8,543 nucleotides of DNA from Pseudomonadota bacterium (GTDB taxonomy: Bacteria; Pseudomonadota; Alphaproteobacteria; Micropepsales; Micropepsaceae): NCBI GenBank assembly GCA_021808875.1, contig JAKBAU010000146.1, forward strand, positions 1-8,543, given 5' to 3'. Both the position numbers and the translations under genes were made by a program. Below, piece after piece: positions 1-8,543 of this stretch. A model generated the notes under the pieces. The model was given only the letters and a program-made list of their open reading frames with translations. It did no database searches and was not told the DNA's origin. The stretch's first letter is position 1. Each line of letters opens with the position of its first letter.

Positions 1-1
1 G

Positions 2-1075
2 TTCGCCGGCTCCGAAGGCAAGCGGGGCGGCGAGTTCTATACGCCGCGCTCGGTCGTGCGCGTGATGGTCGAGATGATCGAACCCTATAAGGGCCGCGTC
101 TACGATCCGTGCTGCGGATCGGGCGGCATGTTCGTCCAGTCGGAAAAATTCGCGTTGGAGCATGAGGGGCGGATCGGCGACATCGCCGTCTATGGCCAGG
201 AATCGAACTACACGACGTGGCGGCTGTGCAAGATGAATCTCGCGGTGCGCGGGATCGATGCCGAGATCAAATGGAACAGCGAAGGCAGCTTCCACAAGGA
301 CGAGCTGCGCGACCTCAAGGCCGATTACGTCCTCGCGAACCCGCCCTTCAACATCTCCGATTGGGGCGGTGACCGTCTGCGCGAGGACGTGCGCTGGAAA
401 TACGGTGTGCCGCCTACCAGCAACGCCAACTTCGCCTGGATTCAGCACATCGTCCACCATCTTGCGCCGAGCGGCACGGCAGGTGTGGTACTCGCGAATG
501 GCTCGATGTCATCGACCCAGAACGGCGAGGACGCCATCCGCCGGGCACTGATCGAAGGCGTGAACGGCGCGCCCGGTGTCGTTGATTGCATGATTGCCCT
601 TCCGGGTCAGCTTTTCTATTCGACGCAGATCCCTGTTTGTCTGTGGTTCCTCGCACGGGACAAATCCAACGGCATCGCCCGCAATGCGAAGCTCCGGGAC
701 CGTCGGGGCGAGATACTTTTCATCGACGCACGCAAACTCGGCCACATGGTGGACCGCACGCGCAAGGAGTTTTCGGACAACGATATCGCGAAGATCACGC
801 GCGCCTATCATGCGTGGCGTGGTGAAGCCGACGCAGGCGCCTATGAGGATGTGCCGGGGTTCTGCAAGGCGGCAAGCTTGGAGGAGATCAAGGCTCACAA
901 CTATGTACTGACGCCGGGGCGGTATGTCGGCGCGGCGGATGTCGAAGAAGACGAGATGCCGTTTGCAAAGCGGTTTGGCTCGTTGCAACAAACGCTCAAT
1001 GTGCATTTCGTCGAGGCTGATCGACTGACAGCGAACATACGTCGCCAGCTCGCGGGGGTGGTCATTGATGGCTGA
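2..1075 (+). CDS. hsdM: Type I restriction-modification DNA methyltransferase subunit HsdM (5'-truncated by window edge)
   Basis: This is the modification subunit of a type I R-M complex. It transfers a methyl group from S-adenosylmethionine to adenine in the site chosen by HsdS, and it is needed for both methylation and restriction (family knowledge). The reading frame is open from base 2, giving 357 residues. Full-length HsdM is usually around 500 residues, so roughly 150 N-terminal residues lie to the left. Visible motifs are the [11 protein letters not shown] segment at the start of the catalytic domain (bases 29-58), the SAM-binding motif I DPCCGSGG (104-127), and the catalytic motif IV NPPFN (338-352), which is the N-P-P-F form of N6-adenine methyltransferases. 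A start codon at base 56 is not the true start, because conserved sequence continues upstream of it. The stop overlaps the hsdS start by 8 bases, implying translational coupling. No lesion is seen. Confidence 0.96.
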   Translation, partial: FAGSEGKRGGEFYTPRSVVRVMVEMIEPYKGRVYDPCCGSGGMFVQSEKFALEHEGRIGDIAVYGQESNYTTWRLCKMNLAVRGIDAEIKWNSEGSFHKDELRDLKADYVLANPPFNISDWGGDRLREDVRWKYGVPPTSNANFAWIQHIVHHLAPSGTAGVVLANGSMSSTQNGEDAIRRALIEGVNGAPGVVDCMIALPGQLFYSTQIPVCLWFLARDKSNGIARNAKLRDRRGEILFIDARKLGHMVDRTRKEFSDNDIAKITRAYHAWRGEADAGAYEDVPGFCKAASLEEIKAHNYVLTPGRYVGAADVEEDEMPFAKRFGSLQQTLNVHFVEADRLTANIRRQLAGVVIDG

Positions 1076-2354
1076 GTGGAAGCCAACCCGCCTGCAGGAC
1101 GTTGGGGTACGTCTGATCGACTGCGTCCACAAGACGCCGGAAGCCCAGCCGATTGGCTATCCATATGTAGGCATCCCACAAATGAAAAACGGTCGTATCG
1201 ACTTTACGACCGCGCGCCTGATCTCTCGGGAAGACTATCTAGAATGGACGAAGAAAGCGAAGCCTCAAAAGTATGATGTGATCTTGTCGCGGCGCACTAA
1301 TCCAGGTGTGACCGCGATTGATGACACAGGCACTGAGTTCGCCTTAGGTCAAAACCTTGTGCTTTTACGTGCAGACGGAACGCAAGTTTACGCACCGTTT
1401 CTGAAGTGGATGGCGCTATCTCCCTACTGGTGGGAGCAGATCGCAAAATTCAACAACGTAGGTGCCGTTTTCGACAGCCTCAAGTGTGCAGACGTTCCGA
1501 ACTTCGAATTACCCGTCCCGCCGCATGACACTCAGAAGTTAATTGCAGATATGCTTGGTGCCCTCGACGACAAGATCGAGTTGAACCGGCGGATGAACGA
1601 GACGCTGGAGGCGATGGCGCGGGCGATTTTCAAGGACTGGTTCGTCGATTTCGGACCGACCCGCGCCAAGATGGAAGGCCGCTCGCCATACCTCGCCCCG
1701 GACATCTGGTCGCTGTTTCCGGACACTCTTGATGAAGACGGCAAGCCGGCGGGGTGGAACGCGGGGGCGTTGTCGGATGTTGCAAGCCTGAACCCGGAAA
1801 GCTGGTCCCGCGCGGCCTATCCCGAAGCTGTCGACTATGTCGATCTATCCAACACTAAATGGGGAACGATCGAGGCGATCACCCTATACGCGAGCGAAGC
1901 CGCGCCGAGCCGGGCTCAGCGCATACTGCGCCCGGGCGACACAATTCTTGGAACCGTCCGACCCGGAAACGGATCGTATGCCTTTGTCTCTGCAAACGGT
2001 TTGACTGGAAGCACTGGCTTTGCCGTGCTTAGGCCGAAGGATCAAATTTTCCGTGAGGTTGTCTACCTTGCGGCCACTGCAAAAGAGAACATCGACCGCC
2101 TAGCACACCTCGCAGATGGCGGCGCTTATCCGGCAGTACGCCCGGAGCTAGTCGCAGCGACTGAACTCGTTGCTGCGCCCGAAAGCCTGTTCGCTGCATT
2201 CAGTGCCACGACCAGCGCGCTGTTTGACAGGGCGGAGGCAAACAAGCAGGAAATCTCCACGCTTGCCGCCACCCGTGACTTTCTGCTTCCGAAGCTGATG
2301 TCGGGTGAAATCCGCGTTCGCGACGCCGAAAAAGCCGTCGAGGCTACGGTATGA
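1068..2354 (+). CDS. hsdS: Type I restriction-modification specificity subunit HsdS
   Basis: This is the DNA-recognition subunit (428 residues). It pairs two target recognition domains (TRDs), each reading half of a bipartite site, with helical spacers that dock HsdM. Residues 1 to about 150 form TRD1, which ends in the typical PNFELPVPP segment. Residues about 155-200 are the central conserved helix ([18 protein letters not shown], then [17 protein letters not shown]). Residues about 225-370 form TRD2. Residues about 372-415 are the distal conserved helix ending in [12 protein letters not shown], a hallmark of HsdS C termini. ATG at 1068 is preferred over the adjacent TTG at 1065, with a G-rich ribosome site (1054-1058) nine bases upstream. 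It overlaps hsdM by 8 bases and the next gene by 4 (ATGA). TRD1 is less GC-rich than its flanks. The recognition sequence cannot be predicted from this reading. Confidence 0.96.
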   Translation: MAEWKPTRLQDVGVRLIDCVHKTPEAQPIGYPYVGIPQMKNGRIDFTTARLISREDYLEWTKKAKPQKYDVILSRRTNPGVTAIDDTGTEFALGQNLVLLRADGTQVYAPFLKWMALSPYWWEQIAKFNNVGAVFDSLKCADVPNFELPVPPHDTQKLIADMLGALDDKIELNRRMNETLEAMARAIFKDWFVDFGPTRAKMEGRSPYLAPDIWSLFPDTLDEDGKPAGWNAGALSDVASLNPESWSRAAYPEAVDYVDLSNTKWGTIEAITLYASEAAPSRAQRILRPGDTILGTVRPGNGSYAFVSANGLTGSTGFAVLRPKDQIFREVVYLAATAKENIDRLAHLADGGAYPAVRPELVAATELVAAPESLFAAFSATTSALFDRAEANKQEISTLAATRDFLLPKLMSGEIRVRDAEKAVEATV

Positions 2355-2848
2355 TTGAAGTCTGCCCTAATCTGCATGTCGGTTCGGAACGCGACGAGCA
2401 GTGCATTCGCGGTCAAGCGGGCTGGTTTTTCATACACGCCTGCAAGGAGCCGTATCATCGCCAAGCCCTGGGTTACACGGGACGGGGGGCAGCCACAACT
2501 CATCCTGAATATCTGATCGCGCGGCGGAACGGCCGCCTCATCCTGAATCTCGTTGACGTTGACGATCCTAGCTATATCTCGCCCGAGATCGTCGATGCCG
2601 CGTTGGATGCCGTCAGAGACAACATTCAGCACAGCAAAATCCTGCTCCACTGCAACCAGGGCCAATCCCGGTCGCCAAGTATCGCGCTCCTATATCTGCT
2701 GAAACATACCGATATCCTGGGGCAGAAGGACATGGTGGCCGCGATCGCCGCATTCCGGGTAATCTACCCGCTCTACGCACCCGCACGCGGAATGGCGGAG
2801 TATATCCACCTCAATTGGCATCGTTACGCGCGGGCGGGTTCGCCATGA
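2351..2848 (+). CDS. Dual-specificity-phosphatase-like protein (Cys-based, CX5R)
   Basis: This 165-residue protein has a cysteine-phosphatase signature, HCNQGQSRSP, at residues 100-109. C101 is the predicted nucleophile and R107 the phosphate-binding arginine. An acidic cluster, VDVDD (residues 68-72, including D69, D71 and D72), lies about 30 residues upstream, where dual-specificity phosphatases carry their general acid. The active site therefore looks intact. Residues 28-48 (IHACKEPYHRQALGY onward) form an N-terminal element that I recall only vaguely from uncharacterised bacterial and phage phosphatase-like proteins and that is not part of the generic fold. There is no signal peptide or membrane segment, so it is probably cytosolic. 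Its ATG overlaps the hsdS stop by 4 bases, with GAGG at 2340-2343 as ribosome site. The substrate is unknown: phosphoprotein, RNA 5' phosphate and small phospho-ligands are all possible. The fold call is firm; the role is not assigned. Confidence 0.85.
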   Translation: MIEVCPNLHVGSERDEQCIRGQAGWFFIHACKEPYHRQALGYTGRGAATTHPEYLIARRNGRLILNLVDVDDPSYISPEIVDAALDAVRDNIQHSKILLHCNQGQSRSPSIALLYLLKHTDILGQKDMVAAIAAFRVIYPLYAPARGMAEYIHLNWHRYARAGSP

Positions 2849-2871
2849 CAACAGCGGATCGCCAGCGATGA
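2845..2871 (+). other. 8-codon micro-ORF bridging the only intergenic gap
   Basis: An ATG at 2845 overlaps the stop of the phosphatase-like gene as ATGA. It reads MTTADRQR and ends at a TGA (2869-2871) that overlaps the ATG (2868) of the next gene, again as ATGA. It could let terminating ribosomes re-initiate across the 19-base gap, which has only a weak GCGGA ribosome site (2854-2858). An ORF this short can arise by chance, so a coupling role is inference. Confidence 0.2.
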
Positions 2872-3518
2872 ACTCCTGGGCCGATCTGTGGAACGCCTTG
2901 ACGGGCATCGGCACGTTAGCCCTGGCCGTCGCCACGTTCTGTGTCATCCGCCAAGGACAGCGGCAGCGCGGGGATGCCGAACGCCAGCACCGTGATCGGT
3001 TCAAACCGATTTGCCTGCTGGCCCCGTATAGCGGCGTCGATGCCTGGAACCGGCGAGGAGCAATGATGGAAACGATGCCGCCCGCCCCCGACAATCCAGC
3101 CTGCGGAACCGTCGCAATCCGGTGCGTGCTTCGGAACGTGGGTGTCGGCCCAGCCTTGAAGCTGCGGCTCAAATTCCGATTCCTGGACATGAACGGCTGG
3201 AGTTCGGAACCTTGGGAGCTATCGCCACTGGGTGCTGGTGAGGCCTGCGGCAGCGAGGCGGCGCCGTTGCTCGTGCCGTTCCCGATTCACGAGAGCTTCA
3301 ATCGAACCGATTTCTCTATGCTTACGGGCAAACCATGGGAAATCTGGCTCGAATATGAGGACGTGTTCGGGCGGCGGTTTCAGTCGATCCATCGCAGGGC
3401 GCCGGTCAATTCCGACCCATCTACGATCACATGGCAAGCGACAGGTCCAGGCCAGGAGCCGAAGGCCGTCATGCTTCCTATCCCCTGGTTCACCTATCAC
3501 GAGGGGCCAATGCCGTGA
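2868..3518 (+). CDS. Hypothetical protein with one N-terminal transmembrane helix and a cytosolic beta-rich domain
   Basis: I do not recognise a named family for this 216-residue protein. Residues 8-27 (WNALTGIGTLALAVATFCVI) form one hydrophobic helix. A strongly basic stretch with arginines follows directly (residues 28-46, RQGQRQRGDAERQHRDRFK). By the positive-inside rule the N terminus would face the periplasm and the bulk of the protein the cytosol. The rest looks beta-rich and soluble. It includes LRNVGVGPALKLRLKFRFLD (residues 88-107), with the asparagine-glycine pattern of immunoglobulin-like or CARDB-like strands, and LEYEDVFGRRF (161-171). No catalytic motif is visible. ATG 2868 places the helix at the very N terminus and no other in-frame start fits. 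Its stop overlaps the next start by 4 bases. Possible roles are a membrane anchor for neighbouring proteins or a membrane-acting effector; both are inference. Confidence 0.75.
   Translation: MNSWADLWNALTGIGTLALAVATFCVIRQGQRQRGDAERQHRDRFKPICLLAPYSGVDAWNRRGAMMETMPPAPDNPACGTVAIRCVLRNVGVGPALKLRLKFRFLDMNGWSSEPWELSPLGAGEACGSEAAPLLVPFPIHESFNRTDFSMLTGKPWEIWLEYEDVFGRRFQSIHRRAPVNSDPSTITWQATGPGQEPKAVMLPIPWFTYHEGPMP
3501..3506 (+). promoter_or_regulatory. Ribosome binding site supporting the GTG start at 3515
   Basis: GAGGGG lies 8 bases upstream of GTG 3515. This decides the start of the metallopeptidase-like gene in favour of the 4-base GTGA overlap rather than an in-frame ATG at 3431, deep inside the upstream gene. 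Confidence 0.6.
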
Positions 3519-4672
3519 CGCGCGTCGCCGTCCGCCCCGAATTGGTGCGCTGGGCGCGAGAGCGGGCCGGCCATGACGACGTCGAGGAATTGATCGGTCG
3601 ATTCCCGAAGCTTGTCGAATGGGAAGCGGGCGATGCTCAACCGACGTTGAAGCAGCTCGAAGCCTTCGCGCACGCCGTGCATGTGCCGTTTGGCTATCTG
3701 TTCCTCACCGATCCACCCCAAGAGCCTCTGCCAATTCCGGATTTCCGCACCCACGATGGGCGCAGCGTTCGGCGTGCGAGCCGCGATCTGCTCGACATGC
3801 TCTATGCCTGCCAGGAACGGCAGGGCTGCTATCGCGAATTTTCGCTGACGGTGCGTGCGCACGAAGCGGGCTTTGTCGGTAGCGCCGCACTTGAGCGGCG
3901 ACCAGAAAACGTGGCCGCCGAAATGGCGCGCATACTCGGGTTTGATGTGGCCGCGCGGGCCGCCTGTCGCACCTGGGAAGAGGCGTTGCGCCTGTTCATC
4001 GCCCAGGCCGACAAGATCGGTGTGTTGGTGATGGTGAGCGGCGTTGTGCTGAGCAACAACCGCCGCACCCTTGATCCCGAGGAATTCCGCGGCTTCGCCC
4101 TCGCCGACAAGCGCGCGCCGCTAGTCTTCGTCAACGGCACGGACACGAAATCGGGCCAGATGTTCACCCTGGCCCACGAGTTGGCGCATCTGTGGCTTGG
4201 GGCTTCGGCCGTCTCCGATGCGAGCGGGGCGCCCCTTACCGGCTATCGGCGCGAGGAGGTCTGGTGCAACGCGGTGGCGGCAGAGCTTCTCGTCCCGCTC
4301 GCCGCTTTGCGTCCGGTGCTGCTGCTCAATGAACAGCTTGACCAGTCCTTGCCGCGGCTTTGCCGGCACTTCAAGGTCAGCACGCTCGTCGTCCTGCGCC
4401 GGCTGCTCGATGCGGGAGCGCTTAGCCAGGCGGCCTTTGACAGCGCGTGGGCAAGCGAACGCGCGCGGCTGCGCGAACTCGCCCAGACCGGCGCCGGCGG
4501 CGGTGATTTCTATCGGACGACCCTGTCGCGCGTCAGCCGCCGGTTCGCTCGGGCACTCGTCGAAAGCACGCTGGAAGGACAGACGCTCTATCGCGACGCC
4601 TTCCGCATGCTCGGCGTGCCGAAGACGGAGACGTTCAACAATATCGGCCGCGAAGTGGGGGCGATGCTTTGA
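3515..4672 (+). CDS. Xre-like/ImmA-IrrE family metallo-endopeptidase-like protein (COG2856 type)
   Basis: This 385-residue protein fuses an N-terminal Xre-like helix-turn-helix-type region (about residues 8-65, including FPKLVEWEAGDAQPTLKQLE) to a zinc-peptidase domain. The metal site is HELAH (residues 221-225), with E222 as catalytic base. It is followed by EEVWCNAVAAELLVP (247-261), whose first glutamates probably supply the third ligand. Family members cleave or sense a DNA-binding repressor (ImmA of ICEBs1, IrrE of Deinococcus), and Xre-fused forms occur beside toxin genes as antitoxin-like partners. A C-terminal helical extension (about residues 280-385) follows the peptidase domain. 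GTG at 3515 is chosen because it gives a 4-base overlap with the upstream stop and the canonical N terminus. The stop overlaps the next gene by 4 bases (TTGA), so it is translated just ahead of the PIN-like protein, as expected for an antitoxin or controller. No cleavable partner repressor is encoded in the window. Confidence 0.9.
   Translation: MTRVAVRPELVRWARERAGHDDVEELIGRFPKLVEWEAGDAQPTLKQLEAFAHAVHVPFGYLFLTDPPQEPLPIPDFRTHDGRSVRRASRDLLDMLYACQERQGCYREFSLTVRAHEAGFVGSAALERRPENVAAEMARILGFDVAARAACRTWEEALRLFIAQADKIGVLVMVSGVVLSNNRRTLDPEEFRGFALADKRAPLVFVNGTDTKSGQMFTLAHELAHLWLGASAVSDASGAPLTGYRREEVWCNAVAAELLVPLAALRPVLLLNEQLDQSLPRLCRHFKVSTLVVLRRLLDAGALSQAAFDSAWASERARLRELAQTGAGGGDFYRTTLSRVSRRFARALVESTLEGQTLYRDAFRMLGVPKTETFNNIGREVGAML
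4657..4661 (+). promoter_or_regulatory. Ribosome binding site supporting the TTG start at 4669
   Basis: GGGGG lies 7 bases upstream of TTG 4669. The next in-frame ATG (4690) would remove the predicted catalytic aspartate D7, so the rare TTG start is the only sensible one for the PIN-like gene. Confidence 0.5.
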
Positions 4673-5175
4673 CCCGCTTCCTGCTCGACATGAACATCTG
4701 CATTCAAGCGAAGAACCTGCATTACGGGTTCGATTTCTGCCCGGCGTTCTGGGAGTGGCTCATCTCCCAAAACGCCACGGGACGGGTCGCCAGCATCGAC
4801 AAAGTGGGCGATGAATTGCAGGCTGGGGGTGACGATCTCTCCGACTGGGCAACCGCGCGTGGACGCACCTTCTTTCTTCCCCCGGATGACCCGGTCGTGC
4901 CCGCTCTTGGCCGCGTGAGCGCCTGGGCCACAGGCCAGAACTATGAACCGGCGGCGATCGCGACCTTACTTCAGGTCGCCGATTATTGGCTGGTTGCACA
5001 TGCGCTGGCGCACGATTTCGTGGTTGTGACGCATGAGGTTCCTTCGGATTCAACGCGGAAGATCAAGATACCCAACGCGTGCATCGGGTTAGGACTGAAC
5101 TGCATCAGCCCCTATGAAATGCTCCGGCGCGAGCGCGCCCGTTTCGTTCTCGGGCCAGCGCCGAGGGCGGCATGA
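4669..5175 (+). CDS. PIN-like DUF4411 family protein, predicted ribonuclease toxin/effector
   Basis: This 168-residue protein matches my recollection of DUF4411, a PIN-like family. It opens with FLLDMNICIQAKN (residues 4-16), where D7 fits the first PIN metal-binding acid. ASIDKVGDEL (41-50) supplies a second acid (E49). VADYWLVAHAL (103-113) and DFVVVTHE (116-123) supply D105, D117 and E123 at the usual C-terminal acidic end. FWEWL (27-31) and KIKIPNACIGLGLNCISP (131-148) also fit this family. PIN proteins are Mg2+-dependent RNases, often VapC-type toxins. All acids appear present, so it is probably active. It starts on TTG overlapping the metallopeptidase-like stop by 4 bases, and its own stop overlaps the next ATG by 4. 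The weak start codon may keep synthesis low, fitting a toxin with the upstream gene as controller. I recall DUF4411 genes beside ImmA/IrrE genes elsewhere, but this is unchecked. Confidence 0.88.
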   Translation: MTRFLLDMNICIQAKNLHYGFDFCPAFWEWLISQNATGRVASIDKVGDELQAGGDDLSDWATARGRTFFLPPDDPVVPALGRVSAWATGQNYEPAAIATLLQVADYWLVAHALAHDFVVVTHEVPSDSTRKIKIPNACIGLGLNCISPYEMLRRERARFVLGPAPRAA

Positions 5176-5908
5176 GCGCGGATTGGTATCCCGGGATCAA
5201 GGCCTTCAGTACGCACTGGCGGCACGCGCCGATGCTTCAGCAGACGTTCGAGACCCTCGAACGGGAGTTCGCCGACGAGAACGACGCTTGCATCGACGCG
5301 GCCAAAGGCTTCGTGGAATGCGCGTGCCGCCTGCTGATCGAGGAGTTGGACGACCCGGTAAGTCCCTTGAAGCCGACAGCGCCCGATACCGCCCTCGGCG
5401 AATTGGTCGGCCTTGCGACCCGAATGCTTGATCTGGGCACGGTCCGGCATCGGGCATTTTCCGATCTTATCAAACAGCACAACAAGCTGACCGACACGCT
5501 GCGGGTTCTGCGAAACGAGGCCGGCACGGTGAGCCACGGCAAGGATGGCTTTATCGCCAAGCTCTCCGCGCATCACCGCCGCTCGGCATTGCTCGCGGCG
5601 GATACGATCGTCACGTTTCTGCACGAAGCCTATCTCGAACGCGAACCCGACCCCGTTCGAACGTTCGAGCCCTATGAACGCTTTGAAGCATCGAATGCGA
5701 TCATCGACGAATGCGCCTCGTTGAGGGCGGAGTTGGATGACGAAGGCTATCTCCGCGCCGTCGTTATTCTGCCGGACGGCGAAGAGGTCCCGCTCGCGGT
5801 CGAGACATCACGTTTGCTCTTCGGCGTTGACCACGAAGCCTACAAGCTTGTTCTGAACGCATGTCGTGAAGCAAAGGCGGTTGCGCCGCGAGACGCGGAG
5901 GTCGCCTG

Positions 5909-5909
<1 letters not shown>
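5172..5909 (+). CDS. Abortive infection family protein (Abi_C-like, possible HEPN-type effector)
   Basis: This 245-residue protein contains the segment [18 protein letters not shown] (residues 110-127). It resembles the signature of the abortive-infection C-terminal (Abi_C) family, an arginine-asparagine pair followed by a His-Gly. R114 and H122 could form an RNase-like R-X7-H pair resembling the HEPN motif, although the usual HEPN spacing is 4 to 6, so catalysis is uncertain. Residues about 25-110 and 130-155 look helical. Residues about 160-245 form an extra C-terminal part with a short beta-like segment ([15 protein letters not shown], 192-206). That is longer than I expect, because the Abi_C domain usually ends the protein. 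ATG 5172 overlaps the DUF4411 stop by 4 bases, with GAGGG (5163-5167) as a close ribosome site. The position just before hsdR is where prrC sits in the E. coli prr locus. Family placement is moderate; function as an RNA-targeting suicide effector is inference. Confidence 0.75.
5897..5901 (+). promoter_or_regulatory. Strong ribosome binding site of hsdR
   Basis: GGAGG lies 7 bases before ATG 5909. It is the best Shine-Dalgarno match at any junction in the window and fixes the hsdR start. Confidence 0.7.

Positions 5910-8543
<2,634 letters not shown>

Noticed and set aside
1065..1067. TTG as the hsdS start
   Set aside because: The adjacent in-frame ATG at 1068 is a better start codon with suitable spacing from the G-rich site at 1054-1058.
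509..1132. 207-codon open frame on the - strand opposite hsdM
   Set aside because: It is antisense to conserved methyltransferase motifs, shows no recognisable domain, and is the kind of frame expected opposite GC-rich coding sequence.
2126..2665. 179-codon open frame on the - strand across the hsdS/phosphatase-like junction
   Set aside because: Both sense genes have clear family motifs here. The antisense protein is low-complexity in look and lacks a supported start.
3431..3514. Possible 28-residue N-terminal extension of the metallopeptidase-like protein from an ATG at 3431
   Set aside because: It would overlap the upstream gene by 88 bases. GTG 3515 has a good ribosome site, gives a 4-base overlap, and starts right at the helix-turn-helix-like region.

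Overview
The window is a single densely packed gene train on the + strand. It carries the core of a type I restriction-modification locus (hsdM, hsdS, hsdR) with five extra genes inserted between hsdS and hsdR. The sequence is GC-rich (60-62% in hand-counted core lines) and the proteins have a high Ala/Arg content. GTG and TTG starts also occur. This suggests a proteobacterium, most likely an alphaproteobacterium, but no taxonomic marker is present and the assignment is inference only.

Layout from left to right: (1) the C-terminal 357 codons of hsdM, the modification methyltransferase, open at the left edge (2-1075); (2) hsdS, the specificity subunit with two target recognition domains (1068-2354); (3) a dual-specificity-phosphatase-like protein with an intact Cys-X5-Arg loop (2351-2848); (4) an unrecognised protein with one N-terminal membrane helix (2868-3518); (5) an Xre-like/ImmA-IrrE zinc-metallopeptidase-like protein (3515-4672); (6) a PIN-like DUF4411 protein (4669-5175); (7) an abortive-infection C-terminal (Abi_C-like) protein (5172-5909); (8) the first 878 codons of hsdR, the motor/nuclease subunit, open at the right edge (5909-8543).

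Every gene junction but one overlaps its neighbour by 1 to 8 bases. The one exception is a 19-base gap at 2849-2867, which is itself bridged by an 8-codon micro-ORF. I see no internal promoter, terminator, RNA gene, insertion sequence, CRISPR array or stretch over 300 bases without a gene, so the eight genes probably form one transcript.

How the genes may work together: HsdM, HsdS and HsdR would methylate and restrict DNA. The metallopeptidase-like/PIN pair looks like an antitoxin-toxin or sensor-effector module. The Abi_C-like protein is a candidate second RNA-targeting effector. The phosphatase-like and membrane-anchored proteins have no assigned role. The arrangement parallels the E. coli prr locus, where the anticodon nuclease gene prrC lies between hsdS and hsdR and is triggered when a phage disables restriction. 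The cargo here is different and larger, and is the most interesting content of the window.
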